Shown: one piece after another, positions 1-9,045 of the stretch | Layout: each line of letters begins with the position of its first letter | Position numbering within the stretch: position 1 is the first letter of the stretch | Source: Roseateles subflavus | GTDB taxonomy: Bacteria; Pseudomonadota; Gammaproteobacteria; Burkholderiales; Burkholderiaceae_C | Assembly (NCBI RefSeq): GCF_030285365.1 | Contig: NZ_JASVDS010000001.1 | Coordinates: forward strand, 1,116,001-1,180,000 | Direction of reading: 5' to 3' | DNA: 64,000 nt | Position numbers and translations under genes: made by a program | Notes under the pieces: generated by a model | The model's input: only the letters and a program-made list of their open reading frames with translations | Database searches by the model: none | What the model was told of the DNA's origin: nothing

Positions 1-267
1 GTCGGGCCGGCCATGGTGCTCGGCATGCCAGTCGCGGAAGGGGCTCAGGCCATGCAGCACGAAGCGGTGGAGCAGGTACTCCAGGAGCGTCCATGCTGCG
101 GCGCCTGCCATCACCCAGCCGAGCAGGGGCGCATCCATCGGGTGCGTCAGCAGGGCCAGCGCCAGGCACGTCAGTGCGATGGCATAGAAGAGGAAGTCCG
201 CGCGGTAGACCGCCAGCCCGGGTTCGATGCTCAGGAATCGCAGGGCGGGAGGACGGTGGGGTCGCAT
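1..267 (-). CDS. Fatty acid hydroxylase / sterol desaturase family protein (N-terminal part, cut by window edge)
   Basis: Reading the minus strand from an ATG at 267 gives 89 codons that run off the left edge without a stop. The visible part has two hydrophobic stretches followed by a histidine pattern, HRFVLH and then HAEHH, with PF between them. This HxxxxH...HxxHH arrangement is the di-iron ligand signature of the fatty acid hydroxylase superfamily (integral-membrane sterol desaturases, carotenoid and fatty-acid hydroxylases). An in-frame stop lies four codons upstream of the ATG, which supports the start. The substrate cannot be deduced because the C-terminal histidine boxes lie outside the window. 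The 268-539 gap that follows shows nothing recognisable. Confidence 0.8.
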   Translation of the reverse strand, partial: MRPHRPPALRFLSIEPGLAVYRADFLFYAIALTCLALALLTHPMDAPLLGWVMAGAAAWTLLEYLLHRFVLHGLSPFRDWHAEHHGRPD

Positions 268-539
268 GGGCAGGCGTCAGTGCAGGCAGCCGCGGGCGCC
301 GCTGTCGAAGGCCCAGCCTGCGTTCTCCGCCGGGTCCCGTCTGTTCGCTACCGCACACAGGGGCTGGCGCTCCTCGAATCGGCGGCGTCTGCGTGCGGCA
401 TCGAACCGACCTGCGCGACGCTGCGGCGCAAGCTGGCCCCGCCGTCAATCGGCAAGGCGCCTGTCGATGTCCGTCTCGCGCCGTCATGTCCGCGCCGCCG
501 GTGCGCGACTTTTCCACTGACTGATGACCTGGAGTTTCC

Positions 540-818
540 ATGAACCACGACAAGACCCAAGATGCCGAACCGAGCGTGCTGGAGCAGGCGGGCGATGCCA
601 TGCGCCATGCCGGCGCCCAAGGCAGCGAGGCGCTCCGGCATGCCGCCGCAACGGCTTCCGATCTCACGCACCAGGGACTCAGGCAAGGCCGCGGGCTGGC
701 CGGTGCCTGGCACGACGGTGCGCGCGACCACATCCGCTCACATCCCATGCGCTCCGTCGCGTTGGCCGCGGGCGGAGGGGCGATCCTGGCGTTGCTCGTG
801 CGGGTTCTCGGCCGCTGA
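540..818 (+). CDS. DUF883 / ElaB-YqjD-like membrane-anchored protein
   Basis: A 92-residue protein with a polar, alanine- and glutamine-rich helical N-terminal two-thirds and one C-terminal hydrophobic segment (about residues 73-90) preceded by the HPMRS motif. That layout (amphipathic helix, then HP-R-x4-A-x2-G-G, then a membrane anchor ending in R) matches the DUF883 family of small inner-membrane proteins such as YqjD and ElaB. E. coli members bind ribosomes in stationary phase; whether this one does is not visible. A GGAG ribosome-binding site sits about 6 bases before the ATG. It probably has its own promoter in the 270-base gap upstream. Confidence 0.75.
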   Translation: MNHDKTQDAEPSVLEQAGDAMRHAGAQGSEALRHAAATASDLTHQGLRQGRGLAGAWHDGARDHIRSHPMRSVALAAGGGAILALLVRVLGR

Positions 819-1013
819 TCGGCGCGGCCTTGAGCTGACGCCCTCTTGCACGCAAGGGACGCAAGGCAGGCATGACGATTGCCCTGTGGACTTGTTCTAC
901 GAGTCCGTTTCCTGGCATGCCTCTGCGGTGCTATGTCCGACAGCGCACAGACGTTGGGTGCTCCGAAGCGCTCGGGTGTCCGTCCCAGGAGTCCCTGCCA
1001 TTCAGGAGCCGCC

Positions 1014-1748
1014 ATGTCGATACTGCAAGAGCCCTGCGATCCGCTGACCAATCACGTGCTGGCAGCCCTTCCGCACGGCGAGCGAGAGCGCTGGGTCGAC
1101 CAGCTGGAGTACATCCCACTGCAGCTGGGACAGGTCCTGTACGAGTCCGGCCGTCTCCAGACGCACATGTACTTTCCGACCACCGCCATCGTGTCCCTGC
1201 TCTACGTGATGGAGGACGGCGCATCGGCCGAGATCGCGGTGGTGGGCTGCGAGGGCGTGGTCGGCGTCGCGCTTTTCATGGGGGGCGAGACGACGCCCAG
1301 CCGCGCCGTGGTCCAGAGTGCGGGTGGCGGCTACCGGCTGAGGGCGGCCGCGCTGAAGACCGAGTTCAACCGGTACGGGGAGGGCATGCATCTGCTGCTT
1401 CGCTACACCCAGGCGCTGCTGACCCAGATGGCCCAGACCGCCGTCTGCAACCGGCATCACCTGCTGGAGCAGCAGCTGTGCCGCTGGCTTCTGCTGAGCC
1501 TGGACCGCATTCCTGGCGACGAGCTCGTGATGACGCAGGAGCTGATCGCCAACATGCTGGGTGTCCGGCGGGAGGGCGTCACGGAGGCGGCGCTGAAGCT
1601 GCAGCGGCAGGGCCTGATCGAGTACGCCCGCGGGCACATCAAGGTGATTGATCGCCCTGGCCTAGAGAGTCGAAGCTGTGAATGCTATGCGGTGGTGAAG
1701 CGCGAGTACGACCGGCTGCTGGCGCCGCATGGGGTCGGCCCCCCCTAG
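1014..1748 (+). CDS. Crp/Fnr family transcriptional regulator
   Basis: 244 residues: an N-terminal cyclic-nucleotide-binding-like beta-roll (about 25-120), a long dimerisation helix (125-160) and a C-terminal winged helix-turn-helix (about 172-210, with TQELIANMLGVRREGVT as recognition region). The protein ends in a CECY motif (222-225) that recurs in a common proteobacterial subgroup of this family. There is no N-terminal four-cysteine cluster of the Fnr iron-sulfur type, so direct oxygen sensing by a cluster is unlikely. The ATG at 1014 was chosen over upstream in-frame starts because AGGAG lies just before it and the protein then begins like family members. A second Crp/Fnr gene follows after 63 bases. 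Confidence 0.85.
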   Translation: MSILQEPCDPLTNHVLAALPHGERERWVDQLEYIPLQLGQVLYESGRLQTHMYFPTTAIVSLLYVMEDGASAEIAVVGCEGVVGVALFMGGETTPSRAVVQSAGGGYRLRAAALKTEFNRYGEGMHLLLRYTQALLTQMAQTAVCNRHHLLEQQLCRWLLLSLDRIPGDELVMTQELIANMLGVRREGVTEAALKLQRQGLIEYARGHIKVIDRPGLESRSCECYAVVKREYDRLLAPHGVGPP

Positions 1749-1811
1749 CACCGCCGGGCGATCGGTGCGCTGGCGCACAGCTGAGCGGCGCGACTCCGAC
1801 CACACTTGGCC

Positions 1812-2552
1812 ATGCATGCAAACCTCCTGCTCGACCATCTGCCCGCCGGGGAACTTCGCCGGCTGCTGCCCATCGGATCCTCGGTGCAACTGCGGATCGG
1901 GCAGGACGTTGCGCTACAGAACCAGCGCTGTCGCTGCATCCACTTCCCTTTGCAAGGTTGGATCTGCCTGGTCACCAGACTCGAGCCACACGCGCCGCTG
2001 CAGCTGGGCATGGTGGGCGCCGAGGGCGCCATCGGGGCTCACCTGCTGCTGGGGCAGGAGCGCTGCCTGGTCGGGGCCGTCGTTCAGGAAGGGGGAGAGG
2101 CCTGGCGCCTGCCGGCCCATGCCCTGCGCAGGGCTCTGGCGGAGACCCCCGGGCTTCAACGGCTGCTGGGCCGCTATCTGATGGTCCAGATGCGGACGAC
2201 GATCACCATGGCGGCCTGCTTGCATTTCCACACGCTTCGGGCGCGACTCGCCAGGTGCCTGCTCATGGTGCTGGACCGGGCAGGTGGCCGCGATTTCGCG
2301 GCCACGCACGAGCTGCTGGCGCGGTTGCTGGGCGTTCGTCGCGTGGGCGTGACCGTCGCAGCCGGCAGTCTGCAGGATGCCGGCCTGATTCAGTACCAGC
2401 GTGGCCGGGTCGATGTGCTGGATCGACGGGGCCTGCAGGCCGCGTCTTGCAGCTGCTACGAGCAGGACCGGCAGGCCTACCAGAGGGGCATGCGCTTTGC
2501 GCCCGCGGCTCGATCGCACCCGATGCCAGGCCCTGCCCGCCTGCTCACATGA
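1812..2552 (+). CDS. Crp/Fnr family transcriptional regulator (second copy, divergent effector domain)
   Basis: 246 residues with the same architecture as the preceding gene. The C-terminal winged helix (about 160-200, THELLARLLGVRRVGVT) is well conserved and aligns with its neighbour's; the protein also carries a CSCY motif near residue 220. The N-terminal beta-roll is less typical, so the effector may differ or be absent. The two genes look like an old tandem duplication. The start is the ATG at 1812; a TTG at 1806 is in frame. No strong ribosome-binding site precedes it, so translation may be partly coupled to the upstream gene. A diguanylate cyclase gene follows after 16 bases. Confidence 0.82.
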   Translation: MHANLLLDHLPAGELRRLLPIGSSVQLRIGQDVALQNQRCRCIHFPLQGWICLVTRLEPHAPLQLGMVGAEGAIGAHLLLGQERCLVGAVVQEGGEAWRLPAHALRRALAETPGLQRLLGRYLMVQMRTTITMAACLHFHTLRARLARCLLMVLDRAGGRDFAATHELLARLLGVRRVGVTVAAGSLQDAGLIQYQRGRVDVLDRRGLQAASCSCYEQDRQAYQRGMRFAPAARSHPMPGPARLLT

Positions 2553-2568
2553 TGGAGGAGCTTGCACG

Positions 2569-3291
2569 ATGATCAATTCGGAGTCCCGCACCGTCATGAA
2601 CGGTGCCGCCGGTCATGGCGCCGCCCCTCCCGAGCGTGACGTCGAGGCATCCCTGCGCCAGCAGCTGAAGGAGGCGCACCAGACCCTGCGGGTGCTCGAG
2701 CGCCATTGCGATCGTCTGGAGGTGGAGCTCCGCGACGGTCTGCGCAGGGAGCGGCGTCACAAGCACCGTGCCGATCACGACGACCTGACGGGACTGTTGA
2801 ACCGGGCGGCGTTCCGGGAGCGAGCGGCCCAGGTCCTCCAGAGCCCTGGCGATCACGCGGTGCTCCTGTTGGACATGGACGACTTCAAGCAAGTCAACGA
2901 CCGCCTCGGGCATGCCGCCGGCGACGACGTGCTGCGCATCGTGGCGGCGCGGCTGGTGCATGTGCTCCGGGCGGGCGACCTCGTCAGCCGCCTGGGCGGG
3001 GATGAGTTCGCCTGCCTCCTGACGGGCATCGTCGATGCGCAGCAACTGCTTGCGCTGGAAGCGAAGCTCGAAGCGGTCATCGCGGCACCCATGCAGCTGG
3101 CATCCCATCGACTCACCACCTCGGCCAGCCTGGGCTTCGCGCGCTGCCCGGCGGAGGGGGCCGACCTGGCCACGCTGCTGGCGTCCGCCGATGCGGCCAT
3201 GTATCTCGCCAAGCGGAGGCATCAGACCTGCGCCTCCCCGGGGGCGGCTGAATGCGGAGGCACCGGCGCCGGCCCCGAGTGCCCGGCGTGA
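2569..3291 (+). CDS. Diguanylate cyclase (GGDEF domain)
   Basis: 240 residues: a charged coiled-coil-like N-terminus (about 25-68) followed by one GGDEF domain (70-225). The active-site motif GGDEF is intact (143-147), as is the metal-binding DMDDF segment near 102. An RAGD inhibitory site lies exactly five residues before GGDEF, so feedback inhibition by cyclic di-GMP is expected. No sensory or membrane domain is visible, so input must come through the coiled coil or a partner. A strong GGAGGAG ribosome-binding site precedes the ATG at 2569; longer in-frame starts overlap the Crp/Fnr gene and were rejected. Tight spacing suggests co-transcription with the two regulators. Confidence 0.88.
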   Translation: MINSESRTVMNGAAGHGAAPPERDVEASLRQQLKEAHQTLRVLERHCDRLEVELRDGLRRERRHKHRADHDDLTGLLNRAAFRERAAQVLQSPGDHAVLLLDMDDFKQVNDRLGHAAGDDVLRIVAARLVHVLRAGDLVSRLGGDEFACLLTGIVDAQQLLALEAKLEAVIAAPMQLASHRLTTSASLGFARCPAEGADLATLLASADAAMYLAKRRHQTCASPGAAECGGTGAGPECPA

Positions 3292-3313
3292 CCCTGTTCC
3301 GCCGGCGCGGCGC

Positions 3314-4666
3314 TCATGGCTGAGGGGGCGTGGCCGCCCGGTCATGCACGGGGCCGTAGAGGTCGCGCCGTGTGAGGGGGAGGGCGGCTTCGGCGCCTCG
3401 TCTCGAGGCCAGGATCTGGCTGACGCCCGTCCCGCCGGCCTCGAACTCCAGGGCCGATGCGGCCATGTAGAGCCGCCAGATGCGGTAGTTGGTCTCGCCG
3501 ACCTCCCGAATGGCCAGCTCGCGTCGCGACTCGAGCCGGGCCACCCAGTGACGCAGCGTCAGCGCGTAGTGGCGGCGCAGGGCCTCGACATCGTGGATCT
3601 CGAATCCACAGCGCTCCATCCCCAGCTGGATGTTGCTGAGGCAGTCGAACTCCCCGTCGGGGAAGACGTAGCGATTGATGAAGTCGGTGGCGACCGTGCG
3701 GTTCCACCCTTCTTCGTCATGGGTGATCCCGTGGTTCAGGAACAGGCCGCCAGGACGCAGGACGCGGTGCACCTTGGCGAAGTAGGCGGGCAGGTTCTTG
3801 AGCCCCACATGTTCGATCATGCCGATGCTGGCCACTTTGTCGTAGGCGACGCGCTCGGGCAGATCACGGTAGTCGAGCAGGTCGATGCGGACCTGCTGCT
3901 GGAGCCCCTCCGCCGCCACCCGCCGACAGGCATCCTCGAACTGGGCGTTGCTGAGCGTGATGCCGTGGACGATCGCGCCATGGTGCCGGGCGGCCCAGCA
4001 GGCCAGCGCACCCCAGCCGCAGCCGATGTCGAGAAGATGCTCCCCCGGCCTCAGCCGCAGCTTGCGGCAGATGTGGTCCAGCTTCTGTCGCTGCGCCTGC
4101 TCCAGGGTGTCATCCGGCGTTTCGAAGTAAGCGCAGGAATAGACCCGCTCCGCATCCAGCCACAGCGCATAGAAGGCGTTGGAGACGTCGTAGTGATAGC
4201 GCACGGCCTGCCGGTCGGAGGCCCTCGTATGCCGCCGCGACGCGCGGGGCACGGCACGTTCCGTCGGGCGGCGCTCGCCACGGGCCGTCGGGTCGCGTCC
4301 GAGCCGAAGGCACTCGACCAGGAGCGCCAGTCGTTCCCGCCATGGGAGCGTCAGCCGCTCGAAGTGAGCCTTGAGAGAAAGTGCCGCATAAAGGTCCCCG
4401 TCGACATCGATCTGACCCCGGAAGTACGCGTCGACGAGCGGCAGCGGACTGCGCGTGGTCACCAGGCGGCGCAACAGTCCGGTGTCGTTCAGCTGCAGCG
4501 TGAAGGCGGGGTCGCCGCGACCCGATCGCAGGGCGTGTCCGCTTTGCAGCCTGACTTCCGCCGGCACAGGCAGATCCCGCAGCAGTCGGGCCAGGATTCG
4601 AAGCGCGGAGGGCCGGCTCTCCAGATTGCCTGATGTGGCCGAGGCTAGGTGTCGTGTGGTGTCCAT
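3314..4666 (-). CDS. cfa: Cyclopropane-fatty-acyl-phospholipid synthase family methyltransferase
   Basis: 450 residues. The C-terminal half has the SAM-binding motif LLDIGCGWGA (211-220), the family signature YHYDVSNAFYALWL (157-170) and YSCAYF (176-181), and MIEHVG further on. These are the hallmarks of enzymes that transfer a methylene from SAM to the double bond of membrane phospholipid acyl chains. Full-length family members are about 380-430 residues; the extra length lies in an arginine-rich linker around 115-155. The ATG at 4666 is preferred over one seven codons upstream. The gene converges on the diguanylate cyclase. A plasma-membrane-stress or stationary-phase role is typical of the family; the product was not distinguished from other lipid methyltransferases of the same fold. 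Confidence 0.85.
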   Translation of the reverse strand: MDTTRHLASATSGNLESRPSALRILARLLRDLPVPAEVRLQSGHALRSGRGDPAFTLQLNDTGLLRRLVTTRSPLPLVDAYFRGQIDVDGDLYAALSLKAHFERLTLPWRERLALLVECLRLGRDPTARGERRPTERAVPRASRRHTRASDRQAVRYHYDVSNAFYALWLDAERVYSCAYFETPDDTLEQAQRQKLDHICRKLRLRPGEHLLDIGCGWGALACWAARHHGAIVHGITLSNAQFEDACRRVAAEGLQQQVRIDLLDYRDLPERVAYDKVASIGMIEHVGLKNLPAYFAKVHRVLRPGGLFLNHGITHDEEGWNRTVATDFINRYVFPDGEFDCLSNIQLGMERCGFEIHDVEALRRHYALTLRHWVARLESRRELAIREVGETNYRIWRLYMAASALEFEAGGTGVSQILASRRGAEAALPLTRRDLYGPVHDRAATPPQP

Positions 4667-5341
4667 GGCGTCCTCTCTGCAGGCCATTGGGCGGCCCGCG
4701 CTCCGGGCGTGGGCCAGGGGGCAAGCGGCGCTCCCGAACGTCCGGTCGATGCCAAGGCATGGCTTCCATGACGGCGCGCTCCGATGCGCGCCTCACGCGC
4801 GGGAGCCCGGGGCTCCGAGGGGCGGTCCGTGCCGGTCGAAGTGGCCCCGACGCTGCGTCTGTGTGCAGCATCGGCATGGGGGCGGGGTGTCGCAAAGCCC
4901 TTGTGGGCCGCTGCCTCATCCGGTCGGGCTTCGGTGGTGCGCACGGCATCTGGAGGGCGGGCTGTCATGGCGCTGATCCTGCCCAGGAGGGGGCTTGCTG
5001 ACGGTGCGCCACCGCACACACCGCAGAAGGCCCGCCAGCCGATGGCGGTACCGCCGGATTCCACCCCCGTGGGAACGACCGCGACGTGGAGGCCTCATTC
5101 ATCGGCGACCCGGCAGACCCGGTCCGGCGGCCTGAGCGCACGTCGCGCGGGGGCGAGCCGATGCGGCAGCGGCAGCCCCGTGCAGCGAGGCCTGATGTCA
5201 AGCCCGAGTTCGGACGCAAACCTGGACGCCGGACGTGCCGGCTCATGCCGGGCAGCGCGGGGTGTTTCCGGGCGACTTCCTTGGCAGCTCAACACATGCA
5301 GGCGCAGCCGCCCGCTGCTCAGGACCTCGTTGGACGCTGCG
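4667..5341. other. 675-base region without a recognised gene
   Basis: Between the cfa-like gene and mnmE. Several open frames cross it on both strands, but all translate to arginine-, glycine- and proline-rich sequence with no domain, no hydrophobic pattern and no convincing ribosome-binding site, as expected from GC-rich non-coding DNA. No terminator hairpin with a T-run, no tRNA and no riboswitch consensus was recognised. It must hold the cfa promoter (minus strand). Confidence 0.5.
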
Positions 5342-6757
5342 CTACTTGCCGATGCAGAACCGGCTGAAGATCTCTCCCAGCAGGTCGTCCGCCGAGAACG
5401 CCCCGGTGATCTCGCCCAGGGCGTCGTGGGCCAGACGCAGCTCCTCCGCCATCAGGTCCAGGGCCGGAGGCTCGACTTCCACCTGCGCCAGCGCCAGGGC
5501 CAGGTGCTCGGCGGTGCGGCGCAGGGCCTGGACGTGGCGCTCGCGGGCGATGAAGAGCCCCTCCGGCACGGCGTGCCAGCCGGCATGCGCCAGCAGCTCG
5601 CGGCGCAGTTCGGCCAGGCCGGCGCCCGTCTTGGCGGAGAGCTGCACCGCGCCCTCCGGCAGGGTCAGGTCTTGCCTGGTGCGCAGCTCCGCCGAGGTGT
5701 CGGCCTTGTTGTAGACCTGCAGCAGGCGCGTCGGGTCGACACGGGCGAGGCGCTCGCGGATCTCGGCGTCACCCGCCTCGTAGGCCGTCTCGCCGATGCG
5801 GGTGAGGTCATGCAGGAAGAGCACGACGTCCGCCTCGGCAATCGCGTCCCAGCTGCGGGCCACGCCGATGCGCTCGACCTCGTCGCTGGTCTCGCGCAGG
5901 CCGGCGGTGTCCGTGATGTGCAGGGGCACGCCCTCGATCTGGATGGTCTGGCTCACCTTGTCCCGCGTGGTGCCGGGGATGGGGGTGACGATGGCCAGCT
6001 CAGCGCCGGCCAGGGCATTGAGCAGCGAGCTCTTGCCCACATTGGGCTGGCCGGCCAGCACGACCTTGATGCCCTCGCGCAGCAGGGCGCCCTGGCGGGT
6101 GCGGTCCAGCACGTGCTCGAGGCGGGCCTGGATGCGGCGCAGCTTGCCCAGGGCATCGGCCTGCTGGAGGAAATCGATCTCCTCCTCGGGGAAGTCCAGC
6201 GTGGCCTCGACCAGCATGCGCAGGTTGATGAGCCCGTCCCGCAGCTCGCCAACCTCGGTCGAGAGCGCCCCGGAGAGCGCGCGGCTCGCGCTGCGGGCGG
6301 CGGCCTCGGTGCTGGCGTCGATCAGGTCGGACACGGCCTCGGCCTGTGCCAGGTCCAGCTTGCCGTTGAGGAAGGCGCGCTGGGTGAACTCGCCCGGCTC
6401 GGCCAGGCGCAGGTGGCGCAGCGCGTCGACGGCGGCCCCCGCTTCCAGGCAGCGCGCCAGCAGCAGCTGCAGCACCACGGGACCGCCGTGCGCCTGCAGC
6501 TCCAGCACGTGCTCGCCGGTATAGGAATGCGGCGCCGGGAAGTGCAGGGCCAGGCCGTGGTCGATGGCGTCGCCGTTCGCCGCGCGCAGCGGCAGGTAAT
6601 GGGCCTCGCGCGGGCGCAGGGCACGGCCGCAGATCTGCTCGATCAGCGGGGTCAGGTCTTGCGCAGACGAGACGCGCACGATGCCGACGGCACCCCGGCC
6701 GGGGGCGGTGGCGATGGCGGCGATGGGGTCTTGGTGGCGGGCCAGCATGGGCTGCAT
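5342..6757 (-). CDS. mnmE: tRNA modification GTPase MnmE
   Basis: About 471 residues. MnmE, with MnmG, makes the 5-carboxymethylaminomethyl group on wobble uridine of several tRNAs. Visible signatures are the N-terminal formyl-tetrahydrofolate-binding domain beginning [19 protein letters not shown], the GTPase G1 loop GQPNVGKSS near residue 232, the G3 motif DTAG, the G4 motif NKAD and the invariant C-terminal CIGK. Length is normal. The start is uncertain between ATG at 6757 and ATG at 6748; an upstream in-frame ATG at 6784 is less likely. It is the last gene of the rpmH-rnpA-yidD-yidC-mnmE order, but the terminator downstream of yidC implies its own promoter between 6758 and 6950. Confidence 0.95.
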   Translation of the reverse strand: MQPMLARHQDPIAAIATAPGRGAVGIVRVSSAQDLTPLIEQICGRALRPREAHYLPLRAANGDAIDHGLALHFPAPHSYTGEHVLELQAHGGPVVLQLLLARCLEAGAAVDALRHLRLAEPGEFTQRAFLNGKLDLAQAEAVSDLIDASTEAAARSASRALSGALSTEVGELRDGLINLRMLVEATLDFPEEEIDFLQQADALGKLRRIQARLEHVLDRTRQGALLREGIKVVLAGQPNVGKSSLLNALAGAELAIVTPIPGTTRDKVSQTIQIEGVPLHITDTAGLRETSDEVERIGVARSWDAIAEADVVLFLHDLTRIGETAYEAGDAEIRERLARVDPTRLLQVYNKADTSAELRTRQDLTLPEGAVQLSAKTGAGLAELRRELLAHAGWHAVPEGLFIARERHVQALRRTAEHLALALAQVEVEPPALDLMAEELRLAHDALGEITGAFSADDLLGEIFSRFCIGK

Positions 6758-6951
6758 TGTCCTATGCCGCGCCGCCGGGCCCATGAGAACGGCCCCGGGC
6801 TGCAGGAGCCGGGGGCCGTGGAAGATGGCGCGGGGGAGGCGGCCGTGGCGGCTCTCGTGAGCCCCGCGGCAGGCCTGTGATGCAGCCCGGTGGTGTGGAC
6901 CGCCTGCATCAAGCTGCCCCGCATGAGTGCATTAAAGGCGACGCTCCCGCC

Positions 6952-6988
6952 GAAAAAAAGCCCCCGGACGCGGGGGCGGCCGGGGGCT
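6952..6988 (-). terminator. Intrinsic terminator after yidC
   Basis: Read on the minus strand: AGCCCCCGG (6988-6980), a 12-base GC-rich loop, CCGGGGGCT (6967-6959) and a run of T's complementary to the seven A's at 6953-6959. A perfect 9-bp stem plus U-tract is a textbook Rho-independent terminator, 24 bases past the yidC stop codon. Confidence 0.92.
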
Positions 6989-7012
6989 TCGTGCGCTAGT
7001 TCGCGAAGGCGC

Positions 7013-8719
7013 TTACTTCTGCACGCCCATCTGGCGGTTGATGAGCCACTGCTGCGCGATGGACAGCAGGTTGTTCACCAGCCAGTACAGCACCAGGCCG
7101 GCCGGGAAGAAGAAGAACATGAAGCTCAGCGCGAGCGGCATCATCCACATCATCTTCGCCTGGGTCGGATCGGCCGGCGTCGGGTTCAGGGCGACCTGCA
7201 GCAGGCTGGAGGCCGTCATCAGGATGGGCAGGATCAGGTAGGGATCGGCCGAGGAGAGGTCGGTGATCCAGCCGATCCAGGGCGCATTGCGCATCTCGAC
7301 CGTGCTCTGCAGCACCCAGTACAGGGCGATGAAGAAGGGCATCTGCAGCAGCATCGGCAGGCAGGAACCCAGCGGGTTGACCTTCTCCTCGCGGTAGATG
7401 CGCATCATCTCCTGCTGCTGCTTCTGCGGGTCGTTCTTGTAGCGTTCGCGCAGCTCGTTGATGCGCGGGCCGACGGCCTTCATCTTGGCCATCGAGCGGT
7501 AGGCGCTGGCGTTCAGGCCGAAGAAGGCGATCTTCAGCAGCACGACGAGGATCACGATGGACCAGCCCCAGTTGCCCAGGATGCCGTGGATCTTGTCCAG
7601 CAGCCAGAACAGCGGCTTGGCGATCACGTAGAACACGCCGTAGTCCTTGACGCGCTCCAGGCCCGGGGCGAGTTCGGCCAGCTTGTTCTCTTCCTGCGGG
7701 CCGGCATACAGCACGTGCTCGGCCGAGGCCGAGGCGCCCGGATTGATCGAGGCCAGCGGGAAGACCTGACCCACGCTGTACAGGCCCGATTCGGTCTTCT
7801 TCACGAAGAACTCGCGCGGGCCGGCGGCGTTGTGCAGCCAGGCGGTGGTGAAGTAGTGCTGGACCATGGCGACCCAGCCGTCGTCGGCGTGCTTGTCGTA
7901 GTCGGTCTTGCCCTTGTCCAGGTCCTTGAACTCGAACTTCTGGAACTTGTTCTTGTCCGTGTAGATGGCCGGGCCGATGAAGGAGGCGGGCGCCATGTAG
8001 CCGGAGGAGGACTCGGCGGCCGTCGGGCGCACCAGCTGCACGTACAGCTGCGGGCTGACGGCAGCGGCACCGGCGTTGACCACCTCGTGCTTGACGTCGA
8101 TGGCGTAGTCGCTGCGCTTGAAGGTGTAGGTCTTCACCAGCTTCACGCCGCCCTGCTCGGGCGACTCGAAGCGCACCGTCAGCGAGCCGGCGCCGTCCCT
8201 GAGCTCGCGCTCGGTGCCCACCACGTTCATCAGCGTGAAGTGGTTGGGTGCGCCGGGCGTGCCGACGAGGCCGGACTCGGGGCGGTAGGTGGCGGCATCG
8301 AAGAGCACCACGGGCTGGGGCTTGAAGCCGGACGGCGCCTTCAGGCCCACGAGGCGCATCAGCGGGTCCATGAGACCGTGGGTCTCGGTCGTCAGGTGCT
8401 TCAGCAGCTCCACGCGCACGAGGCTGCCGCCGCGCGTGTCGAAGGTGGCCTTGACGACGTCGGTCGTGACCTCGAACTTCTCGCCGGCCGGCTGGGACGA
8501 GGAGGCGGCGGCGGCCGGTGCGGCCGCGGCGGTGCCGGCGACCGCGGGCAGGCTGCCCGAGGCCGGCACGCTGGCCGCGGGGGCGGCGCTCGCGACGGGC
8601 TTGGCCGGCGCGGGGCTGAACATCGAGGGGTGCCCGTTGTATTTCTGCCAGCCGTCCCACAGGAGGACGAGCGACATGGTGAATACCACCCACAACACGG
8701 TGCGGCGAATATCAGTCAT
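7013..8719 (-). CDS. yidC: Membrane protein insertase YidC
   Basis: 568 residues. YidC inserts and folds inner-membrane proteins, alone or with SecYEG. It has an N-terminal membrane anchor (about 8-23), a low-complexity Ala/Pro/Ser linker (about 35-75), the large periplasmic P1 beta-domain and the conserved C-terminal five-helix core with the charged cytoplasmic loop (ERYKNDPQKQQQEMMRIYRE followed by KVNPLGSCLPMLLQMPFF). Length is normal for proteobacteria. The ATG overlaps the yidD stop codon by 4 bases, giving translational coupling. A strong terminator follows. Confidence 0.97.
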   Translation of the reverse strand: MTDIRRTVLWVVFTMSLVLLWDGWQKYNGHPSMFSPAPAKPVASAAPAASVPASGSLPAVAGTAAAAPAAAASSSQPAGEKFEVTTDVVKATFDTRGGSLVRVELLKHLTTETHGLMDPLMRLVGLKAPSGFKPQPVVLFDAATYRPESGLVGTPGAPNHFTLMNVVGTERELRDGAGSLTVRFESPEQGGVKLVKTYTFKRSDYAIDVKHEVVNAGAAAVSPQLYVQLVRPTAAESSSGYMAPASFIGPAIYTDKNKFQKFEFKDLDKGKTDYDKHADDGWVAMVQHYFTTAWLHNAAGPREFFVKKTESGLYSVGQVFPLASINPGASASAEHVLYAGPQEENKLAELAPGLERVKDYGVFYVIAKPLFWLLDKIHGILGNWGWSIVILVVLLKIAFFGLNASAYRSMAKMKAVGPRINELRERYKNDPQKQQQEMMRIYREEKVNPLGSCLPMLLQMPFFIALYWVLQSTVEMRNAPWIGWITDLSSADPYLILPILMTASSLLQVALNPTPADPTQAKMMWMMPLALSFMFFFFPAGLVLYWLVNNLLSIAQQWLINRQMGVQK

Positions 8720-9027
8720 GGAGAAGCTTCAGGATGGGAAGAAGAGGGTGTCGTGCTGCCCCCGAGCCCGAGGCGCGAGAACAGACGGGGCGGATTGTCA
8801 GGCACGGGATCATGTCCGCCCAGACAGAAGGGGTTGCAGCGCAGGATTCTCGCCGCGGCCAGGTAGCTCCCGGCGATGCCGCCATGGCGGCGCACCGACT
8901 CCATGCCGTAGGCGGAGCAGCTGGGGTAGTAGCGGCAACCGGCCTGGATCCAGGAGCTGATCAGCAGCTGGTAGGCGCGGATCAGGCCCATCAGGAACCA
9001 TTGGAGGGGGCTGCGGCGGGCCGACAT
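8716..9027 (-). CDS. yidD: Membrane protein insertion efficiency factor YidD
   Basis: 103 residues. The core carries the family signature: LIRAYQLLIS, then CRYYPSCSAYG with its cysteines, then AARILRCNPFCLGGHDPVP. YidD is a small membrane-associated protein that assists YidC-dependent insertion. The C-terminal 25 residues are a poorly conserved tail. It sits 18 bases after rnpA and overlaps yidC by 4 bases, as expected for this conserved operon. Confidence 0.95.
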   Translation of the reverse strand: MSARRSPLQWFLMGLIRAYQLLISSWIQAGCRYYPSCSAYGMESVRRHGGIAGSYLAAARILRCNPFCLGGHDPVPDNPPRLFSRLGLGGSTTPSSSHPEASP

Positions 9028-9045
9028 GGCAACGGGGCGCGGGCT

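Noticed and set aside
4667-5341. Small genes in the gap between cfa and mnmE
   Set aside because: Several frames of 60-140 codons exist on both strands but all are Arg/Gly/Pro-rich with no domain or good ribosome-binding site.
4784-6880. 698-codon open frame antisense to mnmE and its flank
   Set aside because: It mirrors mnmE codons in a GC-rich genome; the translation is low-complexity with no domain, while mnmE on the other strand is unmistakable.
6890-8866. 658-codon open frame antisense to yidC
   Set aside because: His/Gln/Gly/Val-rich translation typical of antisense frames of GC-rich genes; yidC accounts for the region.
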